Below are positions 11,217-22,615 of a stretch of 64,000 bases of DNA, piece after piece. Within the stretch, counting starts at the first letter, position 1. Every line of letters begins with the position of its first letter. The notes beneath the pieces are model-generated. The model saw only the letters and a program-made list of their open reading frames with translations, ran no database searches and was not told where the DNA came from. This stretch comes from Oopsacas minuta (taxonomy: Eukaryota > Porifera > Hexactinellida > Lyssacinosida > Leucopsacidae): positions 185,260 to 249,259 of the forward strand of contig JAKMXF010000328.1 in NCBI GenBank assembly GCA_024704765.1, written 5' to 3'. The position numbers and the translations under genes are program-made.

Positions 11217-11540
11217 AATAATGTAGTAAATATAATTGATAGATCAAACAAGTTGATATGCTCTTCTAGTATATTTATAATAGTTGAAACACAAATATAG
11301 ACATTGTAAGTGTCGCCGCCACACGCATCGCTTGTATTCTACAAGCAGATACCATCATAATTTGTTGACTATTAACTCCGGGGTAGAACCTGGGCTAACC
11401 CAGACTATACCTGGGGTTAATCTGGGCTAAAGGGTATAATCTGGGCTAGGCTATATTAACTCTGGGGCTTAATCTGGCCTAACCCAGACTATACCCGGGG
11501 CTAAACTGGGTGGGGAGGTTAATCTAGGCTGTTACACCGG

Positions 11541-12890
11541 CGAAGAAACCTCGATTGATGATCTTCTACATTCTACATACTTCTAAAACAATGTGAGGTT
11601 AATCTCAGTTCTTACTTTGAGGAGGGTAGAAAGCGTTGTCTTCACAAAGGTTTATCCTTCATGTGCTGATATCGTTTCAGTTTGCAATGACCGAGACAAA
11701 TTATCGGTCATGTTTAAGATTTTCGTCCTAGTTAAACTCCAAATGAATTCAAATTTTCCATTTGTGCTGCAACTCCTCCAATCCTAGCTTTTAATTCATT
11801 ATCTTTTGTTACATATTTTGCTACATCCAAGTCAATTGTAGTACGTGATAATTCTCTGAGATGGAACTAAACGCTTCAGCCCTTACTGTCCATCGTGTTG
11901 GACATAATATTCTAATCCCAGGAGAGCACTCTAAAATTTCACCATTTAACTTGCTAAAGATTGCATCTCTTTTAGGCGATTTTTAATTAGTTTTGTAATC
12001 TATATATACCGTACTCAATGTATCCTCCTTAACTTTTGTGCCCTTAATTCCATCCTGAATAGCAAGGTTCAATGCATGCCCATAACAATGGGTATAGAGA
12101 CTCGAGGTTCTAAAGAAGATACTTTAGTGGCAACTCCTGATCGTATTCCAGACATGTTGCTGGCTCCATCGTAGCATTGACCACGGAAATTGTTGATTGA
12201 TGAATTCAAGCGCACAGTATGTCTTGAAATGTCAACATTATATTGTCAGCAGAAGTTGATTTCAAACTGTAGAGACCAATGATCTCTTCATGAACATTTA
12301 AGTCATCATCAATGTGATGCAGGCACAATACCATTTGCTTAATGTTTGACAGATCGGTTGTTTCATCAACCATTACGGTATACATTTTCCCTGAAATCTG
12401 TTATACAATATCTCTCAATATCCTTAATGATATCTGCTTGAGGATTTCATTTGTATGTCTAGGTTAGTACATTTGTCTTGACACTTGTCAAGCCACTTCA
12501 ATAGATTTGGATTGTCTTCAGCTCGTATTCGAAGTAGCAGTATAAAGTTCGAGTCTGACTTACCATTCAATATTTCAGGGTCATCAGTTTTCCATCAACC
12601 ACGAAAAGCAATGCCTTGCCTACTAAGGTAACGAACGCTGCTGAAAATTTTAAGCAGACTGGTCTGTCCTCATCCTCCTCCTCTGCATGACTTTTGTTCA
12701 ATATTTCACCAACATCTTTGGTTGTGCTTGGTATTGTGATTACAAGGTCAATAGCTTCACGATGAGATTTTGAACTTTGATATTTTTCGAATGCTTTTTT
12801 CCAATTACTGAATCCAGTGCTTGTTAACATTTCATCCAAGTACCCTGATATCTTCAAACCATGTTTATATGCTACCAAGCAGTAAAACAC
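11541..12890 (-). pseudogene. ZMYM1-like hAT transposase, N-terminal and central part
   Basis: The frame at 12890-12567 carries the TTF-finger signature region STGFSNWKKAFEKY followed by SSKSHREAIDL and TTKDVGEIL. Continuing on the minus strand, shifted frames show GQCYDGASNMSGIRSG (about 12180-12110), the DG-A-N-M-S catalytic motif of this hAT subgroup. About 11900-11870 holds LCPTRWTVRAEA, the conserved CPTRWxxR block. The order matches the known protein. Frameshifts separate all blocks, so the gene is dead. Confidence 0.8.
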
Positions 12891-12900
12891 AATACACTAT

Positions 12901-13439
12901 CGCTACCTTCTTGATAATGCAACCAGGGGAATGTTTTATATCATGAAAAGTTAACTCCTCTCTGTTGTTTACCAAAGGTCCATAGTGGGAATGAAAGGAT
13001 TGGTTGGGAGGCATTTTAGGATATAAGGATGTCTGGTTGTCCGGTTCGATATGTTAACTGAATTTCGTTAGAGGATTCACCTTCCGTTCTCAACAATTGC
13101 ATTTGTTCATCATCTGGAAAGCAAACTTGAATCTTTATCAGTCTCTCCTGATTCTTATTGAGCTTTTTGAACGAGCCATTGAGCTAGACAGGCACGTAGC
13201 TAGAGCAAGCCATTCAGGGGACAAGAAGTATTCCGGAAGGGCAATTGCAGGGATAAATATTTTTGAAAAGTTAATTACTTGTGTATAACAAGTACGACCC
13301 AGTCTCCTTTTCTTACATGTATTAACTTTTTAATTCATAAAGTACCAGATTACTAAGCTAGGGAACACTGGACTAGTCTACATTATAGTAAGAGCATTTA
13401 TTAAGATACTAAACTCAATTCAGGGATACTATTTGACAT
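12901..13439. other. Spacer between two hAT elements
   Basis: No gene supported. A CAGGCACGTAGCTAGAG segment near 13190 followed by CATTCAGGGGACAAGAAG looks like an hAT terminus, but no matching inverted partner was found. Confidence 0.35.
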
Positions 13440-14700
13440 TACAAAAGAAAGCGGCGGTGCTTCATCTGCTTAAAATGTTCAATCACATCATTATAACAAA
13501 GTGTTTCTGCAATATCTTTTTCAATAGATAACAGGGCAAGATGGTTGAGACGCTCAGTGGTCATTTGTGAGCCCAAACGTGTTTTATTCTCTTAACAGAT
13601 GAGAACATTCGCTCAACCTTGCAAGACGTCTGAGGGATAGTTACAAGAATTTGGTATAAGTTGAAAACATCAGGGAAAATATCTTTGTCAATCACATCCA
13701 GTACATCGATCAAAGTATTTAGCTGAGATTCATCTTTCCGAGCAATAAACGAACGGAAAACTTCTATTTCACAATCTTTGATATCTATTGCATACAGTTC
13801 AGATAGTGTATTCAATTCCTGTTTGTTAAGAAAGTTTTGAGTCCTTGGCAAGCAGCAATCAGCAGCCTTCATGATGCCTGATTGATCTGTACCAAAACGG
13901 GCATCCAATTCTGCTAAGATCTCGCGGACATTTTGGCGTACAATATTTCAAGCTCTTCAAAGTTGGATGCGTTTGTGTGTCTAACAGAGCTATTTAGACA
14001 TCCTTCTCTAAACATTTCTGGAAGACGCCGTTGCCTGATTGTGTCTCTTACATCAAAATTTTCGATTGCATATTTACCGGACAAACCCTTAACATATTCG
14101 ACAACCTAGTCAAAATCGAAATCGACCAACCTTTCCCTCAGATCGGCAAGTAATATCAAACAAGAAGAAACTGTTGCTGTCGACTTCTGAAAAGCTTTAG
14201 TGCAAAAATCAGAGTAATCATATAGCCTACCAAAGTAAACTAAAATGGTAATAAAAGAAGCACCTAACAACTCCTTCTTAGATGTATCTTTTACTTCGTC
14301 AGCTAGAATAGCATAACGAGACGCGATTTCTACTTCACTTTACATAGTCTAGAAGCACTGAAGCGAGTGATATAAACAAATCATTTTGAATATCTGGACT
14401 TAGCATTTTTGCATTTCCTGAAAGACTTTCTATCCTCTGGTCACATTGCTATCATATTCCCTAAAAATTCTAATATTTCAAGAAAGTTCCCTTTATTAAG
14501 CGACTGATCTGATTCATCATCTCCTCGAAGAGGAGTGTCTTGTTTGGCACAAAAAGTAATAATGTCAAGAACAGTCATTAAATGTTTCCGATTGTCATCT
14601 GTGAATTTCTCACTTCGAAAATTGGGATCCAGTTGCTTATCAACCGTCCCTATTTTTTGATGAATTGCCCAGACTTTCTGTGTTTCAACAGCTGTCATAT
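13440..14700 (-). pseudogene. Second ZMYM1-like hAT transposase remnant
   Basis: Two main minus-strand frames, 14698-14441 and 13908-13561, frame this relic. The upstream one has the H-L-M-T-V-L-D-I-I-x-F-x-A-K-Q region followed by TPLRGDDES and GNFLEILEFL, typical of the segment after the TTF finger in ZMYM1-like hATs. The downstream one ends FPDVFNLYQILVTIPQTSCKVERMFSSVKRIK, the hATC block with C-x-V-E-R-M-F-S-S-x-K-R. The middle (13910-14440) is in several frames. It differs from the hAT at 8343-12900, so it is an independent insertion. Confidence 0.78.
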
Positions 14701-14703
14701 TAC

Positions 14704-14784
14704 AGTAGAACTCGCATATACCATACCGCCTCAGGGAAAATTAGTACCTACTAACCCAGTGTACGTTATATGCGAATTCTACTG
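14704..14784. mobile_element. Small palindromic pogo-like MITE
   Basis: An 81-bp segment begins CAGTAGAACTCGCATAT and ends with the near-complement ATATGCGAATTCTACTG. The CAGTAGAAC start equals the first nine bases of the Tigger/pogo element at 6197-8029, so a related transposase may have moved it. TA precedes the left end; the right flank is CA, so the duplication is decayed. Confidence 0.6.
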
Positions 14785-14789
14785 CAAAA

Positions 14790-15458
14790 GCTAATTAAAT
14801 GAAGTGGATCTCAAGTATATGAAAATCGCCGGAAACTGTATATATGATGTTTTCATAACCGCATGAAATGTTTTATATACGGTAAGAATTCAATGCAGGG
14901 CAGCGACACTGGTCCGGTTGTATTAGAGTATCCTATTCAACCGGACCGCTTTCCAAGGAAGGTTAGGGTCACAAACCTGGTGGCGCCGGCCCTACAATAG
15001 AGTAGATTAGAAAAGAGTCGGTAAATCGAGTTAGGGTTCTTATAAACAGTATTCTTATATATCTGGCATCTACTGTGACGGAATCAGTTTATTTCGGAAA
15101 CAAAACTCCGCAATTCAAAAGATGTTAGTTCTAAAACAACTTGAAATTTAATAAATTATATTGTTTCACTATACTTACTTTCCAAATGTTGCATGTAATA
15201 TTAAAAAGAAATGCAGATCAACAAAAAGTACTGTACTAAATTAATCCATCAATTCCCCTTGTCATCGATTTTCCTATCATAGCTTGCAATCTAACATTCT
15301 TTGAAATTAAAAGTGAGGTCAGAGATACAGTCCGAAAATCCGTAATTCCACAAGCATGTACTTCATAATAAGCTGAAATAGGTTGTATACATAAGAGAGT
15401 GGTAGAAAATAGCATAGTTTACGCTATGTGGTTTCAATGATTAAATCAATTTTCTCCA
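14790..15458. other. Intergenic, nothing recognised
   Basis: AT-rich spacer without coding signal. A GC-rich patch near 14975 (GGTGGCGCCGGCCCTACA) looks like an isolated hAT-type terminus without visible partner. Confidence 0.35.
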
Positions 15459-15460
15459 TA

Positions 15461-16799
15461 TAGGGTGTCCAGAAATTATTGGCCTATTCAATTCTAAAAT
15501 ATATTATGAAATGTAAGACATCAAAATGTCGGTTACTTTCCTATATACCTCCATTATGTCGTAAACATTTATTGATCCTTTTTACCATGCCTGCCACAGT
15601 ATTCTCTAGCCATTGGGGTTGGATATTTTCCATGCAATTTCGAGGTGATTTTCAGTTGTTCAACGTTATTTGGTTGCTTAATTTCGTCAATTGATTGTTT
15701 CAATATACCCCATATATTCTCTATTGGGTTTAAATCTGGTGAGTTACCAGGCCACTTATCCTTAGTCCAAAAGCTTGAAAATTGCTTTTTGCACCATTCT
15801 TGTACAACTATGGCCCTGTGAGCAGGAGCACCATCTTGCATGAAATGTGCCTCCGACCTTTTTAATACCAGTTTTCTCGAATAAATAGGCCCGTTTATTC
15901 TTCTTCTCTTGAGTGTATTAAGGTATGTACCTTCCAAAATATCTGAAACGTAGTATAACGCATTGACTGTTTGTTTTGGTGGAATAAAATGCAAGTCTGA
16001 TAATTAATCCTCGATAGCTCATCATGCCCCACACCATTATTTTTGGTGGATTCTTTATTGTCTCTCTAAGGAGAACATCCTGAGTACTGTGAGCCCAAAT
16101 ACGATCATTTTGCTAGTTACTCCAATGGAATAATTCAAATAGAGATTTATCTGACCACATAACTTTCTTCCAATCATTGACTGTCCAATCTTTCACTTTT
16201 TGACAGAATTTGAGTCTGGTTATCATCTGATTTTGAGTCAGCTTAGGTTTTTTCTGCCTTTGAAATGCCCTAACAGCTAATTGATTCCGTAAATAATTGT
16301 GTACAGTGCTCTTTGAAATCTGGTACCCCTTTAACTTCAATTTAGTCGACAATTTCCTAGTTGAGTGATATCTTTTACCCAACGATTTCACGATCACCAT
16401 TTTGGCCGCAATGTTCATTTTTTTAGGCCGTCCAGCACCTTTTCGATGTGTGAGACTATAATTTTGTTTGAATCGAAACCCCCAACGTCTGATTGTTCGA
16501 GCTCCCTTCTAAACCTACTTGCTACTGCTTTCTGATTTGTACCCGCTTCTAACAAACCAATTGCTCCAAATCAGATGTCGGAATCCATCAACACGACCTC
16601 AAAATAACAGAAATAAGGGTAAAATCTCAAAGTTGCTACATATACACAAAAATGTAGAAATTGCTTCATAGCCGCGAAAGATAGTATATTGGTAGATAAG
16701 AACATTAACAGAATCTTGTAGAAATACACTAAAACTACTTTATCTGATTAGTTCGACAAATGTTAACAATGGATTGGCCAGTAATTATTGAACACCCTG
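15461..16799 (-). mobile_element. Tc1-like (DD37E) transposon, TA-flanked
   Basis: A 1339-bp element: the left end TAGGGTGTCCAGAAATTATT and the right end, read inward, CAGGGTGTTCAATAATTACT form the TIR. TA flanks lie at 15459-15460 and 16800-16801. It contains one minus-strand transposase in two main frames. Two more elements in the window (46216-47517 and 60180-61320) share the catalytic spacing and general layout but have different TIRs. Confidence 0.9.
15569..16600 (-). pseudogene. Tc1-like DD37E transposase (frameshifted)
   Basis: The N-terminal paired-like HTH begins near 16570 in shifted frames (GLLEAGTNQKAVASRFRR), followed by the AT-hook-like GAGRPKK motif and the frame 16418-16113 (STRKLSTKLKLKGYQISKST). 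LWSDKSLFELFH corresponds to the first catalytic Asp. The frame 15994-15569 has QDGAPAHRAIVVQEWCKKQF with the second Asp and SPDLNPIENIWG with the catalytic Glu; 37 residues separate them, i.e. DD37E. A short gap around 16000-16110 holds shifts, so the product is inactive. Confidence 0.87.
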
Positions 16800-16946
16800 T
16801 AGACTTTGACTTATAAGCTAGAATTGCTGTACTTTTTTGTTTCTTGACCGATTTTAGAAATCTTTAGCTCAATCTTCATCTCTAAACATGCTCTATAACG
16901 GCTCATATAGCGATTTTACCACTTTGCAAAAAGTTGGTGGTGTAAC

Positions 16947-17225
16947 CAGGGGTGTAGTGAGGGGGAGCGTGGGGGGAGCGGCGCTCCTTCACTTTAACTA
17001 GATTGTTGTTATTTTATTATAATATAGGGAGATCCACCCCGCTTTATGGGGTAACATCTGCGCCAAAGAAGGACAACATTATTTGGAAGTATTTTTAGCC
17101 TATATTACTCGTGATGTGGATTATAACATGTTTCGTTGTTAGAAATAACTTTGTTTTACCAATTTTTGCGTAATATATTCTTTTATAATCGCTCCTCCAC
17201 TAGAATTTTGAGCACTACACCCCTC
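16947..17225. mobile_element. hAT-type MITE with 8-bp target duplication
   Basis: A 279-bp non-coding insertion. The left end is CAGGGGTGTAGTGAG and the right end reads inward GAGGGGTGTAGTGCTC. Flanking octamers are GGTGTAAC (16939-16946) and GGTATAAC (17226-17233), one mismatch. The short GC-rich termini and AT-rich core are usual for hAT MITEs. Confidence 0.8.
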
Positions 17226-17233
17226 GGTATAAC

Positions 17234-18155
17234 ATTCTATAATTGTACCCTGATTTTATAACCAAATACTGAATAGTTTTAGCGATAACAATGGCCCCGG
17301 TTGCTGCCCATAATTGGAGAATCGACAGTCCTTACAATTAAGAAGTCAACAAAATATGATAAATCCTCTGAGTGACAGCTGGGATGGCTAAATTCTAAGC
17401 GTCTTAACACAGAAATCAGAATATAACTAAGGAATCACAATAATTAAGATTTACGTTAATTAATATGGAGGGACAATGTGGCGTCATTCTATATTACTCA
17501 GAGGGAAGTGATGGTAACCTCCCAATTTTTTATCATAATGTGATTTCCGCTAGAGCAAGAATCATGATTGTTTAGAACCATCTCTCAACAATCCTTACGG
17601 CGTTATTCTACAATTCTTAAAAGTGAACTTCTACCGTATTCAACCCAAATTTTGTTAGAAAATTGTGCCCAATCAGGCTGAGGATGAATCACTCTTGCTC
17701 TATGATGTTTATTCCACCTAATGGGAAACCTTCAAGTCGATTCACACTTTTACAATACCAAAGATATTAATGCTTGTTCCGAGGACCTAATTTCAAAAAT
17801 GTATCCGGTACAATATATACTGTAAGTAAGAAAGTTTCATGTTCCAAAATTGGGGGCATTGCCCCCCCTGTCCTTCCCCATTGTTACGCCACAGTTGATT
17901 GATACTATTTTTGGTCTTATTCACAAAATTCTGTATCCAAATATTAATAATTTTTCTTCAGAATGGTCTGAGATTACAAAAAATGTTCTTATTCCAACTT
18001 CAAATTTTCATTCGATTAAATTCCACCATTGATAGTTTTCAACCAAATTCTGCATATGAATCGGAAATTTCAATATATATACACGTATATACCTACAGTG
18101 CTTTGAATTCTTATACGAGTTTTATCGTTTGTTTCTGTTTGTTTATTTAGTTATT
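17234..18155. other. Upstream region of the SR-protein gene
   Basis: No gene apart from the one downstream. Near 17855-17900 GGGGGCATTGCCCCCCCTGT followed by GTTACGCCACAG resembles an isolated hAT terminus. Immediately before the SR gene the sequence is pyrimidine-rich and ends in TTTATTTAG (18142-18150), which could be a 3' splice site of a 5'-UTR intron; a promoter could not be picked out. Confidence 0.4.
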
Positions 18156-18902
18156 ATGTCTTATTACGATGGAAAATTCTCTTATGGCCCACCACGTGAT
18201 TTAGAAAATATGGTAAGTTTGAAAGTAGATAATCTAACTTTCAGGACTACACCTGATGATTTATTACCTATTTTCGAGCGCTATGGTCGGGTTGGGGATA
18301 TCTATATCCCTCGAGATAGATATTCGAAGGAATCTCGTGGCTTTGCGTTTGTTAGATATTTTGATAGATTAGATGCAGAGGATGCCATGGATAGATTAGA
18401 TTGCTTCAAGGTTGATGGTCGTGAAATTCGGGTTCAGGTGGCTAGATATGCACGCCCTCGAGAATCCATTTATTCACCAAGTAGAACTCGTTTTCAGAGT
18501 CACCAAAATAGTTATCGTAAACGACGTCGTAGTTTATCATATTCCCCTCGTAGACATCGCCGCCTCACTCGGAGTAGATCACCTAATATAAACAAAAAGT
18601 ATACCAAACACTCTTTATCTCGCTCTAAATCCTACACTTCATCAAGAAGTCGTTCTCGTTCATCCTCCAAATCTAGCACTCATTCCAGGTCATCCAACTC
18701 TTCAATAACCAAAATAGGTTTTCCTGCCATTAGACAAAAAAAGGCTTTGATCAGTATTGACTCCAAAGATTCTGATAACGTTATTAATTCTACTACAGAT
18801 ATGAATCATAAACCTACAAATAAGCTTATCTATTCAAATCATCTTCCTTCTAACAGTTGCAAATCAGTTCCCAATATTTCCAAGGAAGGGCTATCCGACT
18901 AA
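18156..18902 (+). CDS. SRSF2-like serine/arginine-rich splicing factor
   Basis: A 248-aa uninterrupted protein. Residues about 20-100 form one RRM: RNP2 is LKVDNL, RNP1 is RGFAFVRY, and [14 protein letters not shown] is nearly diagnostic for SRSF2/SC35. The [11 protein letters not shown] end of the RRM leads into an Arg/Ser tail ([17 protein letters not shown]) that is shorter and more interrupted than in vertebrate SRSF2. The tail continues into about 60 residues with little RS content. SR proteins bind exonic enhancers and recruit U1/U2AF in the nucleus. The ATG at 18156 (MSYYDGKF) is preferred over one 27 nt upstream because the family begins MSY. No intron interrupts the coding part; a retrocopy cannot be excluded, though the frame is intact. 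Confidence 0.93.
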   Translation: MSYYDGKFSYGPPRDLENMVSLKVDNLTFRTTPDDLLPIFERYGRVGDIYIPRDRYSKESRGFAFVRYFDRLDAEDAMDRLDCFKVDGREIRVQVARYARPRESIYSPSRTRFQSHQNSYRKRRRSLSYSPRRHRRLTRSRSPNINKKYTKHSLSRSKSYTSSRSRSRSSSKSSTHSRSSNSSITKIGFPAIRQKKALISIDSKDSDNVINSTTDMNHKPTNKLIYSNHLPSNSCKSVPNISKEGLSD

Positions 18903-20234
18903 AAACACTCTAACTTCCGGGACCAGGAGTATTCAATGGTCTTTGGAGCTAATGCTATTATTGACGATTCAATTGAGGTAGAATTTAGCGATAAATATCT
19001 TTGTGAATTATTGTTATTTGTTTATTGACCCAATGATATTTGTAATTTATTGTTTATTGCGCTGTAGTTAATTTTCTTTATGTTATGTTTAACATTATTG
19101 ATCGTTAACTGCATGTGTTATGTTCAAAAATACAAATTCATTGAATTTACTATTTTCAGCTATTCTTTCCCACTTCAACTCTCTTCGATAATTTAAATTT
19201 TTTCACCTCACTTTAATTTTTGTTCTTGCAATGTATAGTCCCTTCTATAATCCTCTTACTCAAATTCATTTTGTATATCATATGCATTCCATCCAACTAA
19301 TGGTCAAACCTGGATGAGTTGATGTTTTCAACCCAACCCATGCAAACTCGGAACCGCATGTATTTTGTCCTTAAAATTCTGACGATAGACAGGCGACAGT
19401 GATACGCTTTTAAATTTCTAATCTCAGCTTGGGCAGTTCCTTAAGAGTCCATAATTTTGAGGCAAATCTCACCCTGGAGTAATTATAACCAAAGGTCAGT
19501 AGAGGTTGAACTTGGTTAGAAAGCTGAGCCTCCGACACATGTTGGGTTGGTTTTGACATATACTTCCAACCGGCCAGGGATTCACTTAACTGGTATTTCT
19601 TTGTTCAGGCGTTCAAGGATTCACACAACTTGTGTCTATGTATTTCACTTGGAAGAGGGCTATTATAATGTGTTTCAGTTCTTAAAACATTGATTAAAAT
19701 TATTGAATCAGTACCACTAGGGCGTAGTACTGATTTGGCAATTTATACAGAATGTATATACGTTTAGGGAATCTGTGGGCAAGCAACTCTTGTATAGAAT
19801 TTTACAACGTTGATTATTTGAGAGCGAAATTGTTTAGATTTTACATAATACTATCGCGCTTCGCTTACTAAGTCGCTGCGGGCGTGCGGTCATATGCTCA
19901 ATACTTTGTCCATCGACTTTCGCTCAAGTATACAACGGCCAACTCTTTGTGGTTTTGTCGCTACACGATGGGATATACTCAGCACTATGTGCCTTATTGT
20001 AAAATTTGCGAAATTATACGAATAATGGAATTTATTATCCATGGTTCTTGTTAACTACTTTTAATAGCTTTTTGGGTTGACACTGGAGCTGCTGCGCAGT
20101 TTGGGGCATAGTCTACTAAATATAACTCGAAATTTTAGCACCAGGGATGCAGTATTAATTGAAAGCATTTATAGACATGGTTTCATTATTACCGGCAAAT
20201 GCATTTTGCCTTAATAAAGTATATTGCATTTTTG
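18903..20234. other. Downstream region of the SR gene, non-coding
   Basis: No gene seen. At 19858-19882 the segment CGCTTCGCTTACTAAGTCGC is repeated almost exactly near 44992-45014 (CGCTTCGCTTGCTTAGTCGC), so a dispersed repeat of unknown type lies here. 19300-19650 contains fragments with AACCCAACC-like words but no structure that could be named. Confidence 0.4.
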
Positions 20235-21003
20235 TAGGGCATCAAGTTTTATACAAATAAAATTTTTCAGGGATGTGTCAAAATATGTTATTAAGTAAGC
20301 ATTTATTTAGTAAAAATATCATTCTTTGGTGCATTGTTGAACGTTAAATATTGCGTTTATCAACTCAAAGTGAATAAATGAAATGATCCATAGATACTAT
20401 TATACAAAATGTTAAATATGTGTCAATCAAAAGTTGGCTCGTTGTTGAGTTACGGTAGAGACCATGGATGACGAATTTTTATGGATATTCAATCATAGCT
20501 CGAGAATCATAAAATTATTGTAAAATCAGAATAATCAATTTATACTATTAACCCGACTTCACATACCCTTGTGATACATTTTGATATGATATCTCGTACC
20601 AATGTGACGATGTCTATATTTGGACATTATCAAGATTCCGCAATAATTTTCAATTATTTCATATCAAAATGTATTACAACGGTGTGGAAGTCTTGTATAT
20701 GGTATAAATTGGTTAATTTTTTAACCATAACTTTAACGATTCTTTTATGATTGGGAGTTCATAAAATATTGCCATCCATAGTCTCTACCGTAACTCAGCA
20801 ACTTTTCACTACAAATCTTTGACATTTTGTATTGACATATCTATATATCATCTCATCTGTTCACTTTGAGTTGAGAGATACAATATTTAACGTTCAACGA
20901 GGCATCGAAGAAGGAGATACTTTGCTTATATATGCTTACTGACATATTTTGACACATTCCTGAAAGTTTTTAGCATTGATGGTATTCAATTTGATGGCCT
21001 ACA
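20235..21003. repeat. Foldback (long inverted-repeat) element
   Basis: About 770 bp that fold on themselves. The left arm starts GTAGGGCATCAAG and includes GGGATGTGTCAAAATATGTT, GTTGAACGTTAAATATTG, CAACTCAAAGTGAA and GTTACGGTAGAGACCATGGA. The right arm contains the complements in reverse order, down to GATGGCCTAC at 20992-21001. Arms are roughly 380 bp each with little loop. There is no coding capacity; a hairpin-type non-autonomous transposon is the best reading. Confidence 0.85.
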
Positions 21004-21264
21004 AATACTCAGGACATTAATTCTGGCAATTAGTGCACCTTTTCTACACTAAAGAAACCATGAATATAAAATGATTCAAAAATTTGGAGGTTATAGAAGA
21101 ACCTGGGGTCACTAAGGGAGGAATGCGATGTTGGATGTTGAGAAACACTGGCCTAAGAGCATCTTGTGGATTTTGGACTTGTATACGTTATCCGAAGTAA
21201 CATATAATATGTGATTTCTATGATGCAGAAAAGCTTTGCTTCAAGAATTGACTAGTTTAATTAT

Positions 21265-22615
21265 GAAATTTTTCTGCATTCCTTTGCAAGTTTTAGTGAT
21301 TTCATATAAACTCTTATCATGAATATTATCAATCCAATTAAATTCATTAATTTCCAAATTATCTATCATTTGAGTTAAAACTTTCGACGCATCAGTGGAA
21401 GAAGAGTAGAGAGCCAGTAACTATTTAAATAGAACACAGCCAACAGCCAAGATATCTACTTATAATCAGCTGGCCAACCAAACACAATCTCTGGTGTATT
21501 ATTCCACCATGTAGATACATAACCAATAGATACTTCACTGGATGCCAAGCCAAAGTCTATTATCTTACAAACAGTGGCGTAGCCACACCCGGGCCTGCCC
21601 GGGTAACTGACCGTCCGCCCCACTCGCAACTTTTTTTTTGTGCCTGGCCAATATTTTTAAAAAATGTATTTTTAACTGCTTGAACAAATTTCTTCCACTT
21701 ATAAATAAATAATTTTGTTGTGTTTCGATAATCCCAATGATTTCCATTTCCATTAATATCTTTTCACTTCGCATTATGATTTTACTGTTTAAACCCACTT
21801 GTTTTCTTTCGTATTTATTGATTCAATGATAAATCAATTAATTCAATCTTTGTTGAGCAAATATATTATTTTTATTATAATACTCACAGGGACCATCAAT
21901 TTGGAGAATAATGGATACCTCGAGACGCAATGCGCCCTGTTCATCGTGGAGCTACGAGACAAAAGCTCGTAAGAATATTAATATGTTGTTTACAATACCA
22001 TATTTGGACTCAGCACACTTGATTACCTCAGTATAGTTGTTGAAAGCATGTTTCTACCTCAATTTTGAAATTTTTTTATTTTATATTCATAAAACAACAA
22101 TAAATTTACATATCATTAATCCAAAAGTGTGAAAATCGGATTCCGCATGTTTGATATATTTAGCGAAGTTTTGTGAATTCTATTTACTCACTTGATAAAC
22201 TCGATGAATACATAGGTAGTTATGTTACAATTTCAAAATTGCATACCGTAAATCCTTTCCTTGACAACGGACAAACAAACAGATACACAAACAAATAAAC
22301 AAAGACAACAATTGAGATTTGATAATATAGATTATAGCATACATTGTATGTGTGTTATAAATCCAATCTTGGTCGTGGCCCGGGCAATCACTCAAGACTT
22401 GCGACACCACTGCTTATAAATTCCATTATTATCAACTATTAAGTTATACGGGTTGATATCACGATGTATTACACCAGCAGGATGTATGTACAGTAACCCC
22501 TGCAAAGTTTGAGAAATACAAGATTGTATTTGACATCTGGTCAGAGGATTGGATTTAACGAGTTCATATAGCGTTCGGTGACAAAGTTCAAGAACCATAT
22601 AAATACTGATAGAAG
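21265..22615 (-). pseudogene. CMGC-type protein kinase pseudogene split by an hAT insertion
   Basis: From 22610 on the minus strand: IYMVLELCHRTLYELV (hinge region), GVIHRDINPYNLIVDNNG (HRD catalytic loop with the Asn), then an 841-bp insert. After it comes KIIDFGLASSE (DFG), STWWNNTPEIVFG (P+1 and APE-like segment with a Trp where CMGC kinases have Tyr or Arg), WPADYK and, after a one-base shift at about 21450, VDILAVGCVLF. A stop follows LFK, after which DASKVLTQMIDNLEI continues to about 21265. This is the C-terminal two thirds of a MAPK/CDK-like kinase. The pyrimidine tract ending in CAG just upstream of 22610 suggests a splice acceptor, so it derives from an intron-bearing gene. Shift plus stop make it dead. 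Confidence 0.82.
21572..22412. mobile_element. Non-autonomous hAT inserted in the kinase
   Basis: An 841-bp insertion. The left end is CAGTGGCGTAGCCAC and the right end reads inward CAGTGGTGTCGCAAG. Flanking octamers are CTTACAAA (21564-21571) and CTTATAAA (22413-22420), one mismatch. Removing the insert and one octamer joins the codons for NNGIYK and IIDFGLA without loss. The inner part around 22080-22110 contains the complement of a motif repeated in the tandem array at 22863-23295 (AAATTTATTGTTGTTTTAT). Confidence 0.88.

Larger units (their letters stand above)
9086..11536 (-). mobile_element. Ginger1 DNA transposon with OTU protease, TSD CCGG
   Basis: The 2451-bp element starts TGTAGCAGCCTAGATTAACC and its other end reads inward TGTAACAGCCTAGATTAACC, matching the TGTNR start of Ginger elements. 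Both ends are flanked by the 4-bp duplication CCGG (9082-9085, 11537-11540). Subterminal regions are packed with CCTAG/CTGGGTATA-type repeats (9100-9225 and 11380-11520), probably transposase-binding arrays. The interior codes on the minus strand for gypsy-type H2C2-integrase, GPY/F-like region and OTU protease. It is inserted in the hAT transposase described above. Confidence 0.93.
8343..12900 (-). mobile_element. ZMYM1-like hAT element (host of a Ginger1 insertion)
   Basis: Minus-strand remnants of one hAT transposase lie on both sides of the Ginger1 insertion at 9086-11536. The TTF-type N-terminal zinc-finger region is at 12890-12567, the catalytic region at about 12300-11620, and the hATC tail at 8836-8451. 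A GC-rich palindromic end (GGGGGCTTAAGCCCCC) at about 8363 may be the left terminus; the right terminus was not identified. Several frameshifts and stops are present. The family is the one seen in ZMYM1 and 52-kDa-repressor-like proteins. Confidence 0.75.

Noticed and set aside
13190-14995. Terminal repeats for the second ZMYM1-like hAT
   Set aside because: CAGGCACGTAGC at 13190 and GGCGCCGGCCCTACA at 14978 are not complements of each other, and no shared octamer flanks them.
18129-18155. Upstream in-frame ATG giving an SR protein nine residues longer
   Set aside because: The extension (MFLFVYLVI) is hydrophobic and lies in a pyrimidine tract ending in TAG; the family begins MSY at 18156.
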